Assembly: GCA_011045955.1 (NCBI GenBank) | Contig: DSBV01000041.1 | Location: forward strand, 1 to 64,000 | Origin: Bacteroidales bacterium | GTDB lineage: Bacteria > Bacteroidota > Bacteroidia > Bacteroidales > Tenuifilaceae | DNA length: 64,000 nucleotides | Reading direction: 5' to 3' | Part shown: piece by piece, positions 35,058-44,243 of the stretch | Layout of the letters: each line of letters opens with the position of its first letter | Position numbering within the stretch: the first letter of the stretch is position 1 | Made by a program: the position numbers and the translations under genes | Notes under the pieces: model-generated | The model's input: only the letters and a program-made list of their open reading frames with translations | Databases searched by the model: none | Told to the model about the DNA's origin: nothing

Positions 35058-35102
35058 CGATTTAAAAATTAATCCGCTAACTAAAAAATAGTTGAACAAA
35101 CG

Positions 35103-36044
35103 ATGCACTTGCTTGAAACTAAGGGAATTGTAAAACGTTACTGCAACCATTTGGCGCTCGACGACGTTAGCCTATCGGTGCCAAGAGGTAGTATCTATGG
35201 GCTTTTGGGGCCAAACGGAGCGGGTAAAACTACCTTAATCCGCATCATAAACCAAATTACTGGCCCCGATAAGGGAGAGATTCTCTTTGATGGTCGCCAC
35301 ATGCAACCTAACGATATTTACCGCATTGGTTACCTACCCGAGGAAAGAGGGCTTTACAAGAAGATGAAGGTGGGTGAGCAGGCCCTGTTCCTTGCCCAGC
35401 TCAAGGGTCTTAGCCGGGCTGATGCTTTGAAGCGGCTAAAGTACTGGTTCGAGAAGTTTGAGATTCAAGCCTGGTGGGATAAAAAAATTGAGGAGCTCTC
35501 AAAGGGTATGGCTCAAAAGGTTCAATTCATGGTAACCGTTATCCATGAGCCGGAGCTGCTCATCTTTGATGAGCCGTTCAGCGGGTTCGACCCCATTAAC
35601 GTACAGTTGGTGAAGGACGAAATACTTGAGCTGAAGCGCAAGGGCACAACCATCATCTTTTCAACCCACAACATGGCATCGGTTGAGGAGCTTTGCGACC
35701 ATATCACTCTAATAAACAAATCGCGGAATATCCTGAGCGGGCAAATAGATGAGGTGCGCCAGAACTACGGGAGCAATGTTTTCGAAGTGGCTTTCCGAGG
35801 CAATCCCGATTCACTAAGGCAAAAGGTTGAGGGTAGGTTCGAACTCCTGAAGATTGATACCGAGAATTCGCTGTCTAAGGCTCAGGTTAGGCTAAAATTG
35901 CAATCAGATGCCAATAACCTTTTGCAGGAATTGATTCCGGCTGTTGAAATAGTTGCATTCAACCCAATTGTGCCTAGCATGCACGATATTTTTATTCAGG
36001 TAGTGCAGGAGTATAACCAAAAGCACGGCTTAGCAATCAGTTAG
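35103..36044 (+). CDS. ABC transporter ATP-binding protein
   Basis: 313-residue ATPase of an ABC-2 type exporter. Walker A GPNGAGKTT, signature LSKGMAQKVQ, Walker B LLIFDEPFSGFD, His switch FSTHNMASVEEL. The last 80 residues form the DUF4162-like C-terminal domain often seen in Na+- or drug-export ATPases of the NatA kind. The permease follows after 26 bases. The signature has Lys/Met for the usual Gly-Gly (LSGGQ), a tolerated variant in this group. Substrate unknown. Confidence 0.92.
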   Translation: MHLLETKGIVKRYCNHLALDDVSLSVPRGSIYGLLGPNGAGKTTLIRIINQITGPDKGEILFDGRHMQPNDIYRIGYLPEERGLYKKMKVGEQALFLAQLKGLSRADALKRLKYWFEKFEIQAWWDKKIEELSKGMAQKVQFMVTVIHEPELLIFDEPFSGFDPINVQLVKDEILELKRKGTTIIFSTHNMASVEELCDHITLINKSRNILSGQIDEVRQNYGSNVFEVAFRGNPDSLRQKVEGRFELLKIDTENSLSKAQVRLKLQSDANNLLQELIPAVEIVAFNPIVPSMHDIFIQVVQEYNQKHGLAIS

Positions 36045-36070
36045 GTTAAAACTTAAACTCAGAAAACAGT

Positions 36071-37420
36071 ATGAACAAGATATTTCTTATAATCCAGCGC
36101 GAGTTCATGACCAGGGTCAGGAAAAAATCGTTTATCATAACCACCCTGCTCTCGCCAATATTTTTTGCTGCCATTGCCATACTTCCAAGCTACCTGGCTT
36201 CGCTTGAGGTTACCGAGGTACGAATCGTTGCTGTGGTTGATAATACCAAACAATTTATTGATGTAATTCCGTCCACTGAGTACATTAGGATTGCCTATAT
36301 AACTGACACACCTGCCGAAAAGGTTAAGGAGAATTTAAGTGAAACAGGCTATTACGCCTTGTTGGTTATTGACACAACCATAACCCCTAATCAACCTGCT
36401 TTCACTATCTACTCCCAAAAGCAGCCTGCCATTGACGTGATGCAGCACTTGGAGAATACTTTAAAAAAAGAAATTGAAGCGCGCAAGCTTAAAACCTATA
36501 ATATCGATAATCTTGATAAGATACTTGCCGATGTAAAAACAAGTATCTCAATAAAATCGATAAAGGTGAGCCAAACGGGCGAGGAAAAGGAGAGCAATAC
36601 CCTTATAGCCATGGCAATTGCTTACATCATGAGCTTTATGATGTACATGATGGTGCTTATTACCGGTAACCAGGTTATGCAGGGTGTAATTGAGGAGAAA
36701 ACAAACCGCGTGGTTGAGATTATCATATCATCGGTTAAGCCATTCCAGATGATGGCAGGCAAAATTTTTGGAATGGCCGCAGTGAGCCTTTTACAAATAT
36801 TGATTTGGGTGGTAATGACCGCCGCTCTTGCGGGGGCTGGTATCAACATCATAAGCAGTAAAATAACTGCAAAGCCAGCCACCGAGCAGGTTCAGGCCAT
36901 GGCTCAGGCCGACCCCCAAATGGCACAGGTTCAGGAACAGGCAACAGCAGCTGCTAATAGTAAGGGGATGAGTTTTCTAACAGCCCTTAAGAACCAGAAC
37001 TTTCCTTTACTAATAGGTGGATTTATTTTCTACTTCCTTTTTGGTTACCTACTTTATGCGGCTATGTTTGCTGCCGTAGGCTCGGCTGTGGAGAGTATAA
37101 CCGATACCCAGCAACTCACACTACCAATTACTCTTCCGCTTATACTGGCAATAATTGTAATGATTAGCGGAATCAAATCGCCCGATGGGGCACTTGCTTT
37201 TTGGTTCTCAATAATACCTTTCACTTCGCCCGTAATTATGCTTACTCGATTACCTTTTGGTGTACCAGCATGGCAGCTGGCGTTATCGGCTACTTTGCTT
37301 GTGGGTACATTTATCCTCATTACCTGGCTAGCCGCCAAGATATACAGGGTTGGTATTCTGATGTACGGTAAAAAGTACACCTGGAAGGAGATGATTAAGT
37401 GGATTAGTTACAGAGGTTAG
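36071..37420 (+). CDS. ABC-2 type permease (NatB-like)
   Basis: 449 residues. One N-terminal helix (about residues 22-44) is followed by an extracytoplasmic domain (45-175) and a C-terminal block of five or six helices (from MAIAYIMSFMMYMMVLITG). EEKTNRVVEIIISSVKPFQMM is the ABC-2 permease signature. A glutamine/alanine-rich loop (ATEQVQAMAQADPQMAQVQ) sits between helices. It partners the preceding ATPase; the pair resembles NatAB sodium exporters, but the substrate cannot be told from sequence. Confidence 0.9.
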   Translation: MNKIFLIIQREFMTRVRKKSFIITTLLSPIFFAAIAILPSYLASLEVTEVRIVAVVDNTKQFIDVIPSTEYIRIAYITDTPAEKVKENLSETGYYALLVIDTTITPNQPAFTIYSQKQPAIDVMQHLENTLKKEIEARKLKTYNIDNLDKILADVKTSISIKSIKVSQTGEEKESNTLIAMAIAYIMSFMMYMMVLITGNQVMQGVIEEKTNRVVEIIISSVKPFQMMAGKIFGMAAVSLLQILIWVVMTAALAGAGINIISSKITAKPATEQVQAMAQADPQMAQVQEQATAAANSKGMSFLTALKNQNFPLLIGGFIFYFLFGYLLYAAMFAAVGSAVESITDTQQLTLPITLPLILAIIVMISGIKSPDGALAFWFSIIPFTSPVIMLTRLPFGVPAWQLALSATLLVGTFILITWLAAKIYRVGILMYGKKYTWKEMIKWISYRG

Positions 37421-37428
37421 AGTTTGCC

Positions 37429-38026
37429 ATGCTTACCCTTGAACAGCTAATTGAAAATTACGATAATCCCGGCACGGTTATCCTCCTTGAGCGTAAACGT
37501 GCCGTTTTACTTGCCGACCAGCAAAAGTTAATTGAGGTTTAGTAAGTTGCTTGCTAGCAGCGCTAAATATGTCCTTTTTCGGAGTGGTTATGCCAAGGGA
37601 GCCGACTATTAATTCTTGTAGGGCATTCCTTAGGTTTACCCTTTGTGTTTGCAGGTTATCACCCCATACTGTGGCCACAGGCGCAAAACTAACCTTGGGC
37701 ATCAAACCATTGCGCTCGACGATGTTGATTTAGCAAACGAGCCCGATATTATCTGTCATACCCAAAATAGCAGCAGCGTAGCCCCGCTTATCGATGGATT
37801 TTTAAAGGCAGGCGATAATGCGCTTACAGTAAAAGCCCGATACCTGCTTCGCGATACCATAAAGGTGGTGGGTACCTCTAAGTTGCAGCCTGCAACTTTG
37901 GCCATTTTTTACGATGATTTAGTTAAACCCAAAACGGATGGAACGGGGCACACCATGCGGGTATGTGAAAAAAATGGAATTCCCTATTTCGATCAAAGGG
38001 TGTGGTTTAAGTGGTTGGAACAGTAA
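37429..38026 (+). pseudogene. Decayed SLOG-like (Rossmann nucleotide-sensor type) gene
   Basis: Coding similarity continues across one frameshift and three nonsense codons. The start (LTLEQLIENYDNPGTV...) runs into a stop at 37540; the adjacent frame resumes at 37541 with KYVLFRSGYAKGADY, then stops at 37610 (TAA), 37619 (TAG) and 37631 (TAG), and continues as LQVITPYCGHRRKTN to 38026, ending VWFKWLEQ. The FRSGxAKGADxxF motif recalls the nucleotide-binding loop of SLOG/DprA/LOG folds (GGxxGADxxA), so the ancestral protein was probably a roughly 200-residue SLOG-like protein. That fold call is inference. It lies just after the ABC permease and was probably never part of that operon. Confidence 0.75.
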
Positions 38027-38031
38027 CCCCT

Positions 38032-38583
38032 TTAGGGCTTGGGCCTTTCCATCCTCATTGTGAAGGTTTTATTGAAAATTCCTGCATTAACAAGTTTGTC
38101 AAACTCTGCCGAATTCCTGGGTTTTAGAATGATCTTTGAATTCTCTTTGTTTTCGTTGTTGATATTCTCGTAAGGTACTATGTTGGCTATTCCCTTTTCA
38201 ATCTCAGCAAGTTTGTTGGGGTTGATATCGGAAAAGCTAATAAATAGGGAGTCGTTGCTTAACTTGAAAAGGTAAGCTATCCACACCAATCGGCCCTTAA
38301 CGCTTTCGGAGAGGTTAACCACAAACCCATTGGAATATTCCCTGACATCAAGGTTTTTTCCTAGGGTTCCGGTTACTGTGAATTTGTTTCCACTGCCAAG
38401 CGATATTGTATTCTTAGTGATAGTTAGCGTGTCGTTATCGGAGCTGATAAAAATTCCCGGGAATGCATTGTTTAGGTTACTGATGCTTTTCCCATCAACA
38501 GGCTGAGGATTATCAAATACAACGTTATCGCAGGAAGTTAGCAAAAGTGCAGCTAAAAGTAAGGATTGTGAAATTCTTTTCAT
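38032..38583 (-). CDS. Hypothetical lipoprotein
   Basis: 183 residues with a clear lipoprotein signal (LLLAALLLTSCDN, Cys at 18). The mature part is hydrophilic, probably beta-rich, with no recognised family. It starts 6 bases after the stop of the T9SS-cargo gene on the same strand, implying cotranscription and perhaps related surface roles. Confidence 0.8.
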   Translation of the reverse strand: MKRISQSLLLAALLLTSCDNVVFDNPQPVDGKSISNLNNAFPGIFISSDNDTLTITKNTISLGSGNKFTVTGTLGKNLDVREYSNGFVVNLSESVKGRLVWIAYLFKLSNDSLFISFSDINPNKLAEIEKGIANIVPYENINNENKENSKIILKPRNSAEFDKLVNAGIFNKTFTMRMERPKP

Positions 38584-38589
38584 TATACT

Positions 38590-39528
38590 TTACTTTTTAC
38601 CTCTAAATAGATATACAAAACCTTTAGCGCTTTCATACTGCCCGGAAAGATCCTCGATAACATAGAAGTAAACCCCTTCGGGCATATCGGTTCCCTGGTT
38701 GTTCTTGCCATCCCAAACCAAAACACTCGTTTCCGTTTTGAAAACCAAACCACCTGAACGGGAAAATATGCGAAAATCGAACCATGCCGTACCACTTGTA
38801 GGCACGATGAAGTTATCGTTTACCCCATCGGAGTTAGGGGTAAACACGTTGGGGATGTTTTCAAGTGGAACCTTTCCGCTTGAAAAATCGGGCACAACTC
38901 TTATTTCTCGTGTAAACTCGGCCGTTTGTCCGCTGTTTGTGTTACGTACAGAAAGCTTTACCTGATGTAAACCAGCTGTGGAAAAGGTATAGTAAACGTT
39001 TGGCCACTGGTCGAGCGTTGCATCGTCGAAAGCGTTTCCGGCCAAAGGACTACCATCAACCGTCCAGGTGAAACGGAGGTCTCCCAAGCTGTCGGGGTGG
39101 TTAGGTATTTTGTAAGCATTCAGGAAAATACGCTTGTACGAGGCAAGTCGGCCTAAATTCCTATCGGGGAAAACAAAAAAGAAGGCAGGGCTTACCGGAA
39201 TTTCACGCGAGTGCGAGAGGTTTTCACCATTCAGCGTGTAGTTTAGGGTAACGGTTACACTATCGTCCCAGCTCGTGTAGGAGTATGTGTGAGTGGGCGA
39301 AGCCTCGGTCGATGTATTGGAGTCCCCAAAATCCCAACCTGTTGGATTTACTCCTGCACCAGGTGTAAACTTTAGGGTTGATTGGCTTCCAATGTTGGTT
39401 GTTTCAATTAGCTGCCAAGTGAAAACCGAATCGGCTTCAAAGTTTTGTGAAAAACTTAGGAATGGTAAAAGCATTGCAATCGCAATGGTTGCTGCTGTTG
39501 AGGTAATATCTTTAATCATTGCCGGCAT
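38590..39528 (-). CDS. Secreted protein with PKD-like domains and T9SS type B sorting domain
   Basis: 312 residues. Signal peptide (about residues 4-27, IAIAMLLPFLSFSQN), PKD-like beta-sandwich segments (GWDFGDSNTSTEASPTHTY; a second around residues 165-210), and a C-terminal sorting domain of about 85 residues starting NVFTPNSDGVNDNF and closing with GVYFYVIEDLSG...GFVYLFR. That domain (gliding-motility-associated, type B) directs export by the type IX system and surface attachment. With porX and porW nearby this indicates an active T9SS. The cargo role is unknown; PKD domains suggest adhesion or a structural surface part. Start at 39528 or the Met three codons later. Confidence 0.88.
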   Translation of the reverse strand: MPAMIKDITSTAATIAIAMLLPFLSFSQNFEADSVFTWQLIETTNIGSQSTLKFTPGAGVNPTGWDFGDSNTSTEASPTHTYSYTSWDDSVTVTLNYTLNGENLSHSREIPVSPAFFFVFPDRNLGRLASYKRIFLNAYKIPNHPDSLGDLRFTWTVDGSPLAGNAFDDATLDQWPNVYYTFSTAGLHQVKLSVRNTNSGQTAEFTREIRVVPDFSSGKVPLENIPNVFTPNSDGVNDNFIVPTSGTAWFDFRIFSRSGGLVFKTETSVLVWDGKNNQGTDMPEGVYFYVIEDLSGQYESAKGFVYLFRGKK

Positions 39529-39566
39529 GGTTTATCAGGTAAAATTAAGCAAAATCGATATTCTGT

Positions 39567-40670
39567 CTATATCTTTTCGGTTAATTTTTGAACAACCCTA
39601 AAGTTATTAAAAAATTCCTTTGCAAAAACACGAATAACTGTATAGCTCGGTATGGCAAGTAGCATTCCGAGAATTCCGGCAACACTGCCAGCAACCAGAA
39701 GAACAATAAAGATTTCGAGGGGGTGTGCTTTTACACTGTTTCCGTAAATTAATGGTTGAAATATAACATTATCTATAATCTGGGTGATTAGGAACACAGA
39801 AACAACCAGTATGGTAAATGTAAGCATATTGACCGTGAATCCCAGGTGGAGTTGTGTGGCCAATACTATGAGTGTACCAACCACGGTCCCAGTAAGTGGC
39901 CCTACGTAAGGTACTACGTTCATGATACCTGCAATTAAGCCAACTACCACTGCTGTTTGAAAACGGATGCCAATAATGGATAGCCCAATGGTGTCGAGCA
40001 CCATTATGGCTGTACTCTCAATAATTATACCAATAAAATAGCGGCGCAGGAGCTTATTTATGCTTACAAGCGCTCGGGTTATTTGCATTTCATATTTTTC
40101 AGGAAAAAGCAGGATTACAATTTTAAAAAATAGCGTGTCGTCCTTAAGGAAAAAGAAAGTGATGAAACTTATGGAGAATAAGGCTATAATCAGGCTGATT
40201 AGAAGGTTAGCCGTGGACGAAAAAGCGCTGGTAATCATTGAAACCGTGAATATTCCCGATATTTTTGTTATCAGAAAATCCTGCAGCACAAATCCCTGGG
40301 CACTTGCAGGCAAATAGTGTTGAATGAATTGTTGAATTGCATTAATTGGTTCGGCAAACGATGCCACAAGGCTTTGCACATCAATTGACCCCAACTCGTT
40401 GAACTGATCGATTACTAGCGGAATCATAACCCTGAAGAATGCTATGAAAAGTATCCAAATTGCAATAAGAGCAATGGTGGCCCCCACAAAACGAGGTGGC
40501 GACCAACTCCTTATTTTGATTGAAGATATAAAATCAACAATAGGTTTACCCATCAGGCTCAGCACAGCCGATATAAGTATGTAGGCTACTATTGATGAAA
40601 AGTACCATACCAAAAAAGCAACCAGTGCAACGATAAAACCAATAATGATATACCGCACAAGCTGGTTCAT
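39567..40670 (-). CDS. AI-2E (PerM/TqsA)-family membrane transporter
   Basis: 367 residues with seven or eight transmembrane helices in the AI-2E family layout: two N-terminal helices, a soluble loop (DFISSIKIRSW and beyond), and a C-terminal block with GIMNVVPYVGPLTGTVVG, the family signature. Members have been tied to AI-2 export, Na+/H+ exchange or membrane stress. The true role here is open. The ATG at 40670 is preferred to a start 15 codons earlier. Confidence 0.88.
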   Translation of the reverse strand: MNQLVRYIIIGFIVALVAFLVWYFSSIVAYILISAVLSLMGKPIVDFISSIKIRSWSPPRFVGATIALIAIWILFIAFFRVMIPLVIDQFNELGSIDVQSLVASFAEPINAIQQFIQHYLPASAQGFVLQDFLITKISGIFTVSMITSAFSSTANLLISLIIALFSISFITFFFLKDDTLFFKIVILLFPEKYEMQITRALVSINKLLRRYFIGIIIESTAIMVLDTIGLSIIGIRFQTAVVVGLIAGIMNVVPYVGPLTGTVVGTLIVLATQLHLGFTVNMLTFTILVVSVFLITQIIDNVIFQPLIYGNSVKAHPLEIFIVLLVAGSVAGILGMLLAIPSYTVIRVFAKEFFNNFRVVQKLTEKI

Positions 40671-40906
40671 AATCCTAAAATTTATCAAACCTAATACAAA
40701 AAGCTGAAAAATCAAAATAGAGGGGGATGGTTGAAAGTAAATAGGTAATAGAGATTCGTTGGCCGTGAACCGTTAAACGAAAGAATGTAGAGTATGGCGA
40801 GGTTAATGGAAGTTGGAGCATGTTATTCGGCTGGTCTAACCTAGCTCTTGATCTCTGACTCCTGAATTCTGATTCCAGACTTCTTTATGAAAAATCTAAA
40901 AATCAT
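40671..40906. repeat. Intergenic repeat tract upstream of cysS
   Basis: No gene. CCGTGAACCGTTAAACG (40763-40779) is the reverse of the AACGGCTCACG elements at 18.8-19.0 kb. CTCTGACTCCTGAATTCTGATTC (40852-40875) is a loose TCTGA/TGATT repeat. These look like remnants of the same dispersed intergenic families. Confidence 0.55.
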
Positions 40907-40914
40907 TACTTTTG
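40884..40914 (+). promoter_or_regulatory. Promoter of the cysS transcript
   Basis: TTTA (40884-40887), 19 bases, TACTTTTG (40907-40914): full -7 box, one-mismatch -33 box, correct spacing. The predicted start of transcription is at or next to the ATG at 40921. Confidence 0.6.
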
Positions 40915-40920
40915 CAAATC

Positions 40921-40968
40921 ATGAAACTAGCAAATTACATACATTACTTTTTCCGATATTGCTTTTAG
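40921..40968 (+). other. 15-codon open frame in the cysS leader (possible leader peptide)
   Basis: ATG at 40921, TAG at 40966-40968, product MKLANYIHYFFRYCF. It starts 6 bases after the promoter -7 box and 60 bases before cysS. One Cys codon sits second from the end, which would suit a ribosome-stalling leader sensing Cys-tRNA, but one codon is weak evidence and I see no clear attenuator hairpin. Confidence 0.3.
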
Positions 40969-41027
40969 CATAGGGCAATCAAATAATTTTCTGCAATTTT
41001 TGTCTTATTAAATCTTACTAGTTTGAT

Positions 41028-42497
41028 ATGAGCCAATTAACTATTTACAATACACTTACTCGCAGGAAAGAAACCTTTGAGCCACTTAACCCACCTCATG
41101 TTGGGCTTTATGTTTGCGGACCTACCGTTTATGGCGATCCGCACCTGGGCCATGCCCGGCCAGCAATTACTTTCGATTTGTTGTTTCGGTACCTGAAACA
41201 TTTGGGTTACAAGGTTCGCTATGTTAGAAATATTACCGATGTTGGTCATCTGGAGAACGATGCCGATGAAGGCGAAGATAAAATAGCCAAGAAAGCTCGA
41301 CTTGAGGAGTTGGAGCCTATGGAGGTGGTTCAGTACTACACCGATAGGTATCACAGTGCCATGAAGCTGCTGAACGTACTGCCGCCTAGCATTGAACCCA
41401 GGGCATCGGGACATATCATTGAGCAAATTGAGCTGGTTAAAAAGATAATTGACAATGGCTTTGCTTACGAACGGAATGGTTCCATTTACTTCGATGTGGT
41501 TAAGTATAACAAAAAGTATAACTACGGCATTCTTTCCGGACGTAATATTGACGATTTAATGGCTAATACCCGTCAGCTCGATGGGCAGGATGAGAAACAG
41601 AACCCATTTGATTTTGCGCTTTGGAAAAAAGCATCGCCACAGCATATTATGCGTTGGCCCTCGCCGTGGAGCGAAGGCTTTCCCGGTTGGCATTTGGAGT
41701 GCTCGGCAATGAGTACCAGGTACCTTGGCGAACCTTTCGATATTCACGGGGGTGGAATGGATTTGCTTTTTCCTCACCATGAATGCGAAATTGCCCAGAG
41801 CGTAGCGGCCAACGGTAAGCAGGCAGTGAGGTACTGGATGCACAACAATATGATTACCATTAACGGCCAGAAGATGGGTAAGTCGCTAGGGAATTTCATT
41901 ACGCTTGAGGAACTTTTCTCTGGTTCGCATAAGTTGCTTGAGCAGGCTTACAGCCCCATGACCATAAGGTTTTTCATACTTCAGGCACAGTACCGTTCAA
42001 CTCTCGACTTTTCCAACGAGGCCCTTCAGGCTGCCGATAAGGGTCTTGCCCGCCTTATGGCGGCAAACCGCCAGCTCGATCGCATTAAGCCATCGGCTAC
42101 TTCAAGCGTTAAGGTCAACCTGCTTAAGGAAAAAGTTTACGAGGCCCTGAACGACGACCTTAACAGCCCGGTTGCCATCGCTGTCCTATTCGACTGGGTT
42201 CGCCAAATTAACCTGCTTGCTGAGGGCAAGGAAACCATTAGCGAGGCCGATTTACATGAGCTAAAATCGTTCTTTAGAACGGTTATCTTTGACATCCTTG
42301 GACTTGTTGATGAGCATACCTCGGGCTCAAAACATGCTGAGTTAACAGCTAAGCTGGTTGAAATGCTGTTGAATATGCGCCTGGAGGCAAAACAGCGTAA
42401 GGACTTTGCCACATCCGACCGGATTCGTGATGAGCTGGCTAAGCTTGGCGTAATTGTTCGCGACCGCAAGGATGGGTTCGACTGGGAGTTGGAATAG
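41028..42497 (+). CDS. cysS: Cysteinyl-tRNA synthetase
   Basis: 489-residue class I synthetase charging tRNA-Cys. HIGH-type motif PHLGHARPA at about residue 38, KMSKS-type motif KMGKSLGN at about 285, and the zinc ligands in [17 protein letters not shown] and HHECE are all present. C-terminal helical anticodon-binding region ends KDGFDWELE. Normal length. It is followed by the remains of a nucleotidyltransferase pair, which is unrelated. Confidence 0.97.
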   Translation: MSQLTIYNTLTRRKETFEPLNPPHVGLYVCGPTVYGDPHLGHARPAITFDLLFRYLKHLGYKVRYVRNITDVGHLENDADEGEDKIAKKARLEELEPMEVVQYYTDRYHSAMKLLNVLPPSIEPRASGHIIEQIELVKKIIDNGFAYERNGSIYFDVVKYNKKYNYGILSGRNIDDLMANTRQLDGQDEKQNPFDFALWKKASPQHIMRWPSPWSEGFPGWHLECSAMSTRYLGEPFDIHGGGMDLLFPHHECEIAQSVAANGKQAVRYWMHNNMITINGQKMGKSLGNFITLEELFSGSHKLLEQAYSPMTIRFFILQAQYRSTLDFSNEALQAADKGLARLMAANRQLDRIKPSATSSVKVNLLKEKVYEALNDDLNSPVAIAVLFDWVRQINLLAEGKETISEADLHELKSFFRTVIFDILGLVDEHTSGSKHAELTAKLVEMLLNMRLEAKQRKDFATSDRIRDELAKLGVIVRDRKDGFDWELE

Positions 42498-42508
42498 GCT
42501 CATTTTTC

Positions 42509-42883
42509 TTGTCTAAAATCAATAAAAAATCGTGGGAGGTTCCTGGAAACAAAGTTTTTTTAGCCTTTGAAAGGTTGTACGTTAGGTTAAATGATTCTTT
42601 GAAACTAGAATCTCTTACTGATATAGAAAAAGCAGGGATTCTACATTGGTATGAAATTACTTTTGAACTTGGATGTAAAACTCTTAAGGATTACCTTCAG
42701 GGAATGGGTGTTGAGGTAAGATTCCCACGCGATACCATAAAGTAAGCATTTAAGAACGAACTTATTCAGGATGGTGACCTTTGGATTGAAATGCTCGAAA
42801 AACAGGACCTAATGTCGCATACCTACGATGAATTTATTCATGGCATTGAGCAGTTCTACACTAAATTAAAGGAACTTAGGTAA
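42509..42883 (+). pseudogene. Broken HI0074/HepT-like nucleotidyltransferase-partner gene
   Basis: Encodes the helical HI0074 family (nucleotidyltransferase substrate-binding or HepT-like toxin partner): AFERLYVRLNDSL, ILHWYEITFELGCKTLKDYL, then an in-frame TAA at 42743-42745 just before AFKNELIQDGDLWIEML, YDEFIHGIEQFYTKLKEL and the natural stop at 42881-42883. Full-length relatives have Glu or Arg at the stop position (GAA to TAA would explain it). The start is a TTG at 42509; no ATG is near. The stop overlaps the ATG of the nucleotidyltransferase remnant (TAATG), as in functional pairs. Confidence 0.85.
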
Positions 42884-43189
42884 TGGAAACATTTGGTATA
42901 TCCGAGAAGAGTTATTTACTGATAATTGATGTTTTAAAAAGTTACCCTGAGGTAGAAGTTGCAATTATTTTTGGGAGTAGGGCAAAAGGAAAAAAACGGG
43001 AGCGACATTGACCTTGCTTTGATTGGTGAGAGCTTAAACAGTAAAATAATCCTTGACATAGCGGGTATCCTGAACGAGGGAATTTCTATTCTCTACCATG
43101 TTGATGTGGTAACTACACAATCTTTACCCCAGAGCTAAAGGAGCATATCCGATAGGGTTGGCCAGGAATTTTACCGAAAAGGGTGTTGA
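42883..43189 (+). pseudogene. Frameshifted MntA/HI0073-like minimal nucleotidyltransferase gene
   Basis: The N-terminal part carries the nucleotidyltransferase motif FGSRAKG; a 7-A run (42990-42996) has one base too many and sends the frame to a TGA at 43009. Removing one A restores GSDIDLALIG, the second catalytic motif (GSx-DxD). Two further single-base shifts are needed downstream (near 43112, and near 43150 in ATCCGATAGG) to read TPELKEHI and VGQEFYRKG. Together with the preceding gene this was a MntA/HepT-type toxin-antitoxin pair or relative. Confidence 0.82.
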
Positions 43190-43206
43190 GCAAAGCAGCA
43201 CCCTTT
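43178..43206 (-). terminator. Terminator of trpS
   Basis: On the minus strand AAAGGGTG (43206-43199) pairs with CACCCTTT (43185-43178), loop of 13, followed by TTCGG with only a short T-run. It lies 17 bases after the trpS stop. Confidence 0.6.
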
Positions 43207-43222
43207 CTTACTTATTTCATCT

Positions 43223-44212
43223 TTAAAACTCTCGGAAACCAATGATATGCCTTACATCGCTTATGGTTTTCGATGCGCTTTCGCGGGCTTTTTCTGCACC
43301 CATACGGGCTACCCTCTGCAACTTGTCGTTGTCGGCAAGTATGGCTTCAATCCTTTGGCGGATTGGCGTCGTAAAGGTGATGATATCCTCGGCCAGCTGT
43401 TTCTTCATATCGCCATAACGAATCTCACAGGCATTGTACTTGTCCTCAAAGTACTGCACAGTATCGGGCGATGAAACCGCTTTCATAATGGTAAAGAGGT
43501 TTTGAATGGCCTCAGGCTTGGGTTGATTTGGTTGGGTTGGGCCTGAATCGGTAACGGCTTTCATTACCTTTTTTCGGATGGTTTCCGGGGCATCGGAAAG
43601 GTAAATGGCATTCCCTTCGGACTTGCCCATTTTGCCTGAGCCATCGAGGCCAGGGATTTTAATCAAATCCTCGCCAAAGTTAAAGGCAACCGGTTCAGGG
43701 AAGTAGTCAACCTTATACATTCTATTGAAACGGTTAGCAAAGGTGCGGGTCATTTCCAGGTGTTGCTCCTGGTCTTTGCCCACGGGCACCTTGGTTGCCT
43801 TGTGAATAAGAATATCGGCAGCCATTAGTGTGGGGTAGGTAAGTAAACCAGCATTTATGTTATTGGGCTGCTTACGAACCTTTTCCTTAAACGATGTGCA
43901 TCGTTCAAGTTCGCCCTTGTAAGCGTTCATGTTAAGTAAAAGGTATAGCTCGGGAATCTGTGGCACATCGCTCTGGATGTAAAGCGTAGCCACTTCAGGG
44001 TCAAGGCCGCAGGCCAGGTATTCGGCAAGCACCTGTTTTACTGAACCATGCAAATCCTCAGGGGTGGGGTGTGTGGTAAGCGAATGGTAATCGGCAATAA
44101 AAAAGAAGCATTTATTCTCATGCTGCATGCGAACGAAGTTGCCCAGTGCTCCAAAGTAATTGCCAAGGTGTAGCTTCCCGGTTGAGCGGATTCCGCTAAG
44201 TACAATATCCAT
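43223..44212 (-). CDS. trpS: Tryptophanyl-tRNA synthetase
   Basis: 329-residue class Ic synthetase charging tRNA-Trp. HIGH-type STGKLHLGNYFGA near the N-terminus, KMSKS-type KMGKSEGN at about residue 195, and PVGKDQEQHLEMTR. Typical bacterial length. A -7-like TATTTTTG on the minus strand (44236-44229) lies 17 bases upstream, and a weak terminator follows, so it is probably transcribed alone. Confidence 0.96.
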   Translation of the reverse strand: MDIVLSGIRSTGKLHLGNYFGALGNFVRMQHENKCFFFIADYHSLTTHPTPEDLHGSVKQVLAEYLACGLDPEVATLYIQSDVPQIPELYLLLNMNAYKGELERCTSFKEKVRKQPNNINAGLLTYPTLMAADILIHKATKVPVGKDQEQHLEMTRTFANRFNRMYKVDYFPEPVAFNFGEDLIKIPGLDGSGKMGKSEGNAIYLSDAPETIRKKVMKAVTDSGPTQPNQPKPEAIQNLFTIMKAVSSPDTVQYFEDKYNACEIRYGDMKKQLAEDIITFTTPIRQRIEAILADNDKLQRVARMGAEKARESASKTISDVRHIIGFREF

Positions 44213-44243
44213 CTTCCTAAATTTTTGGCAAAAATAACATTTT

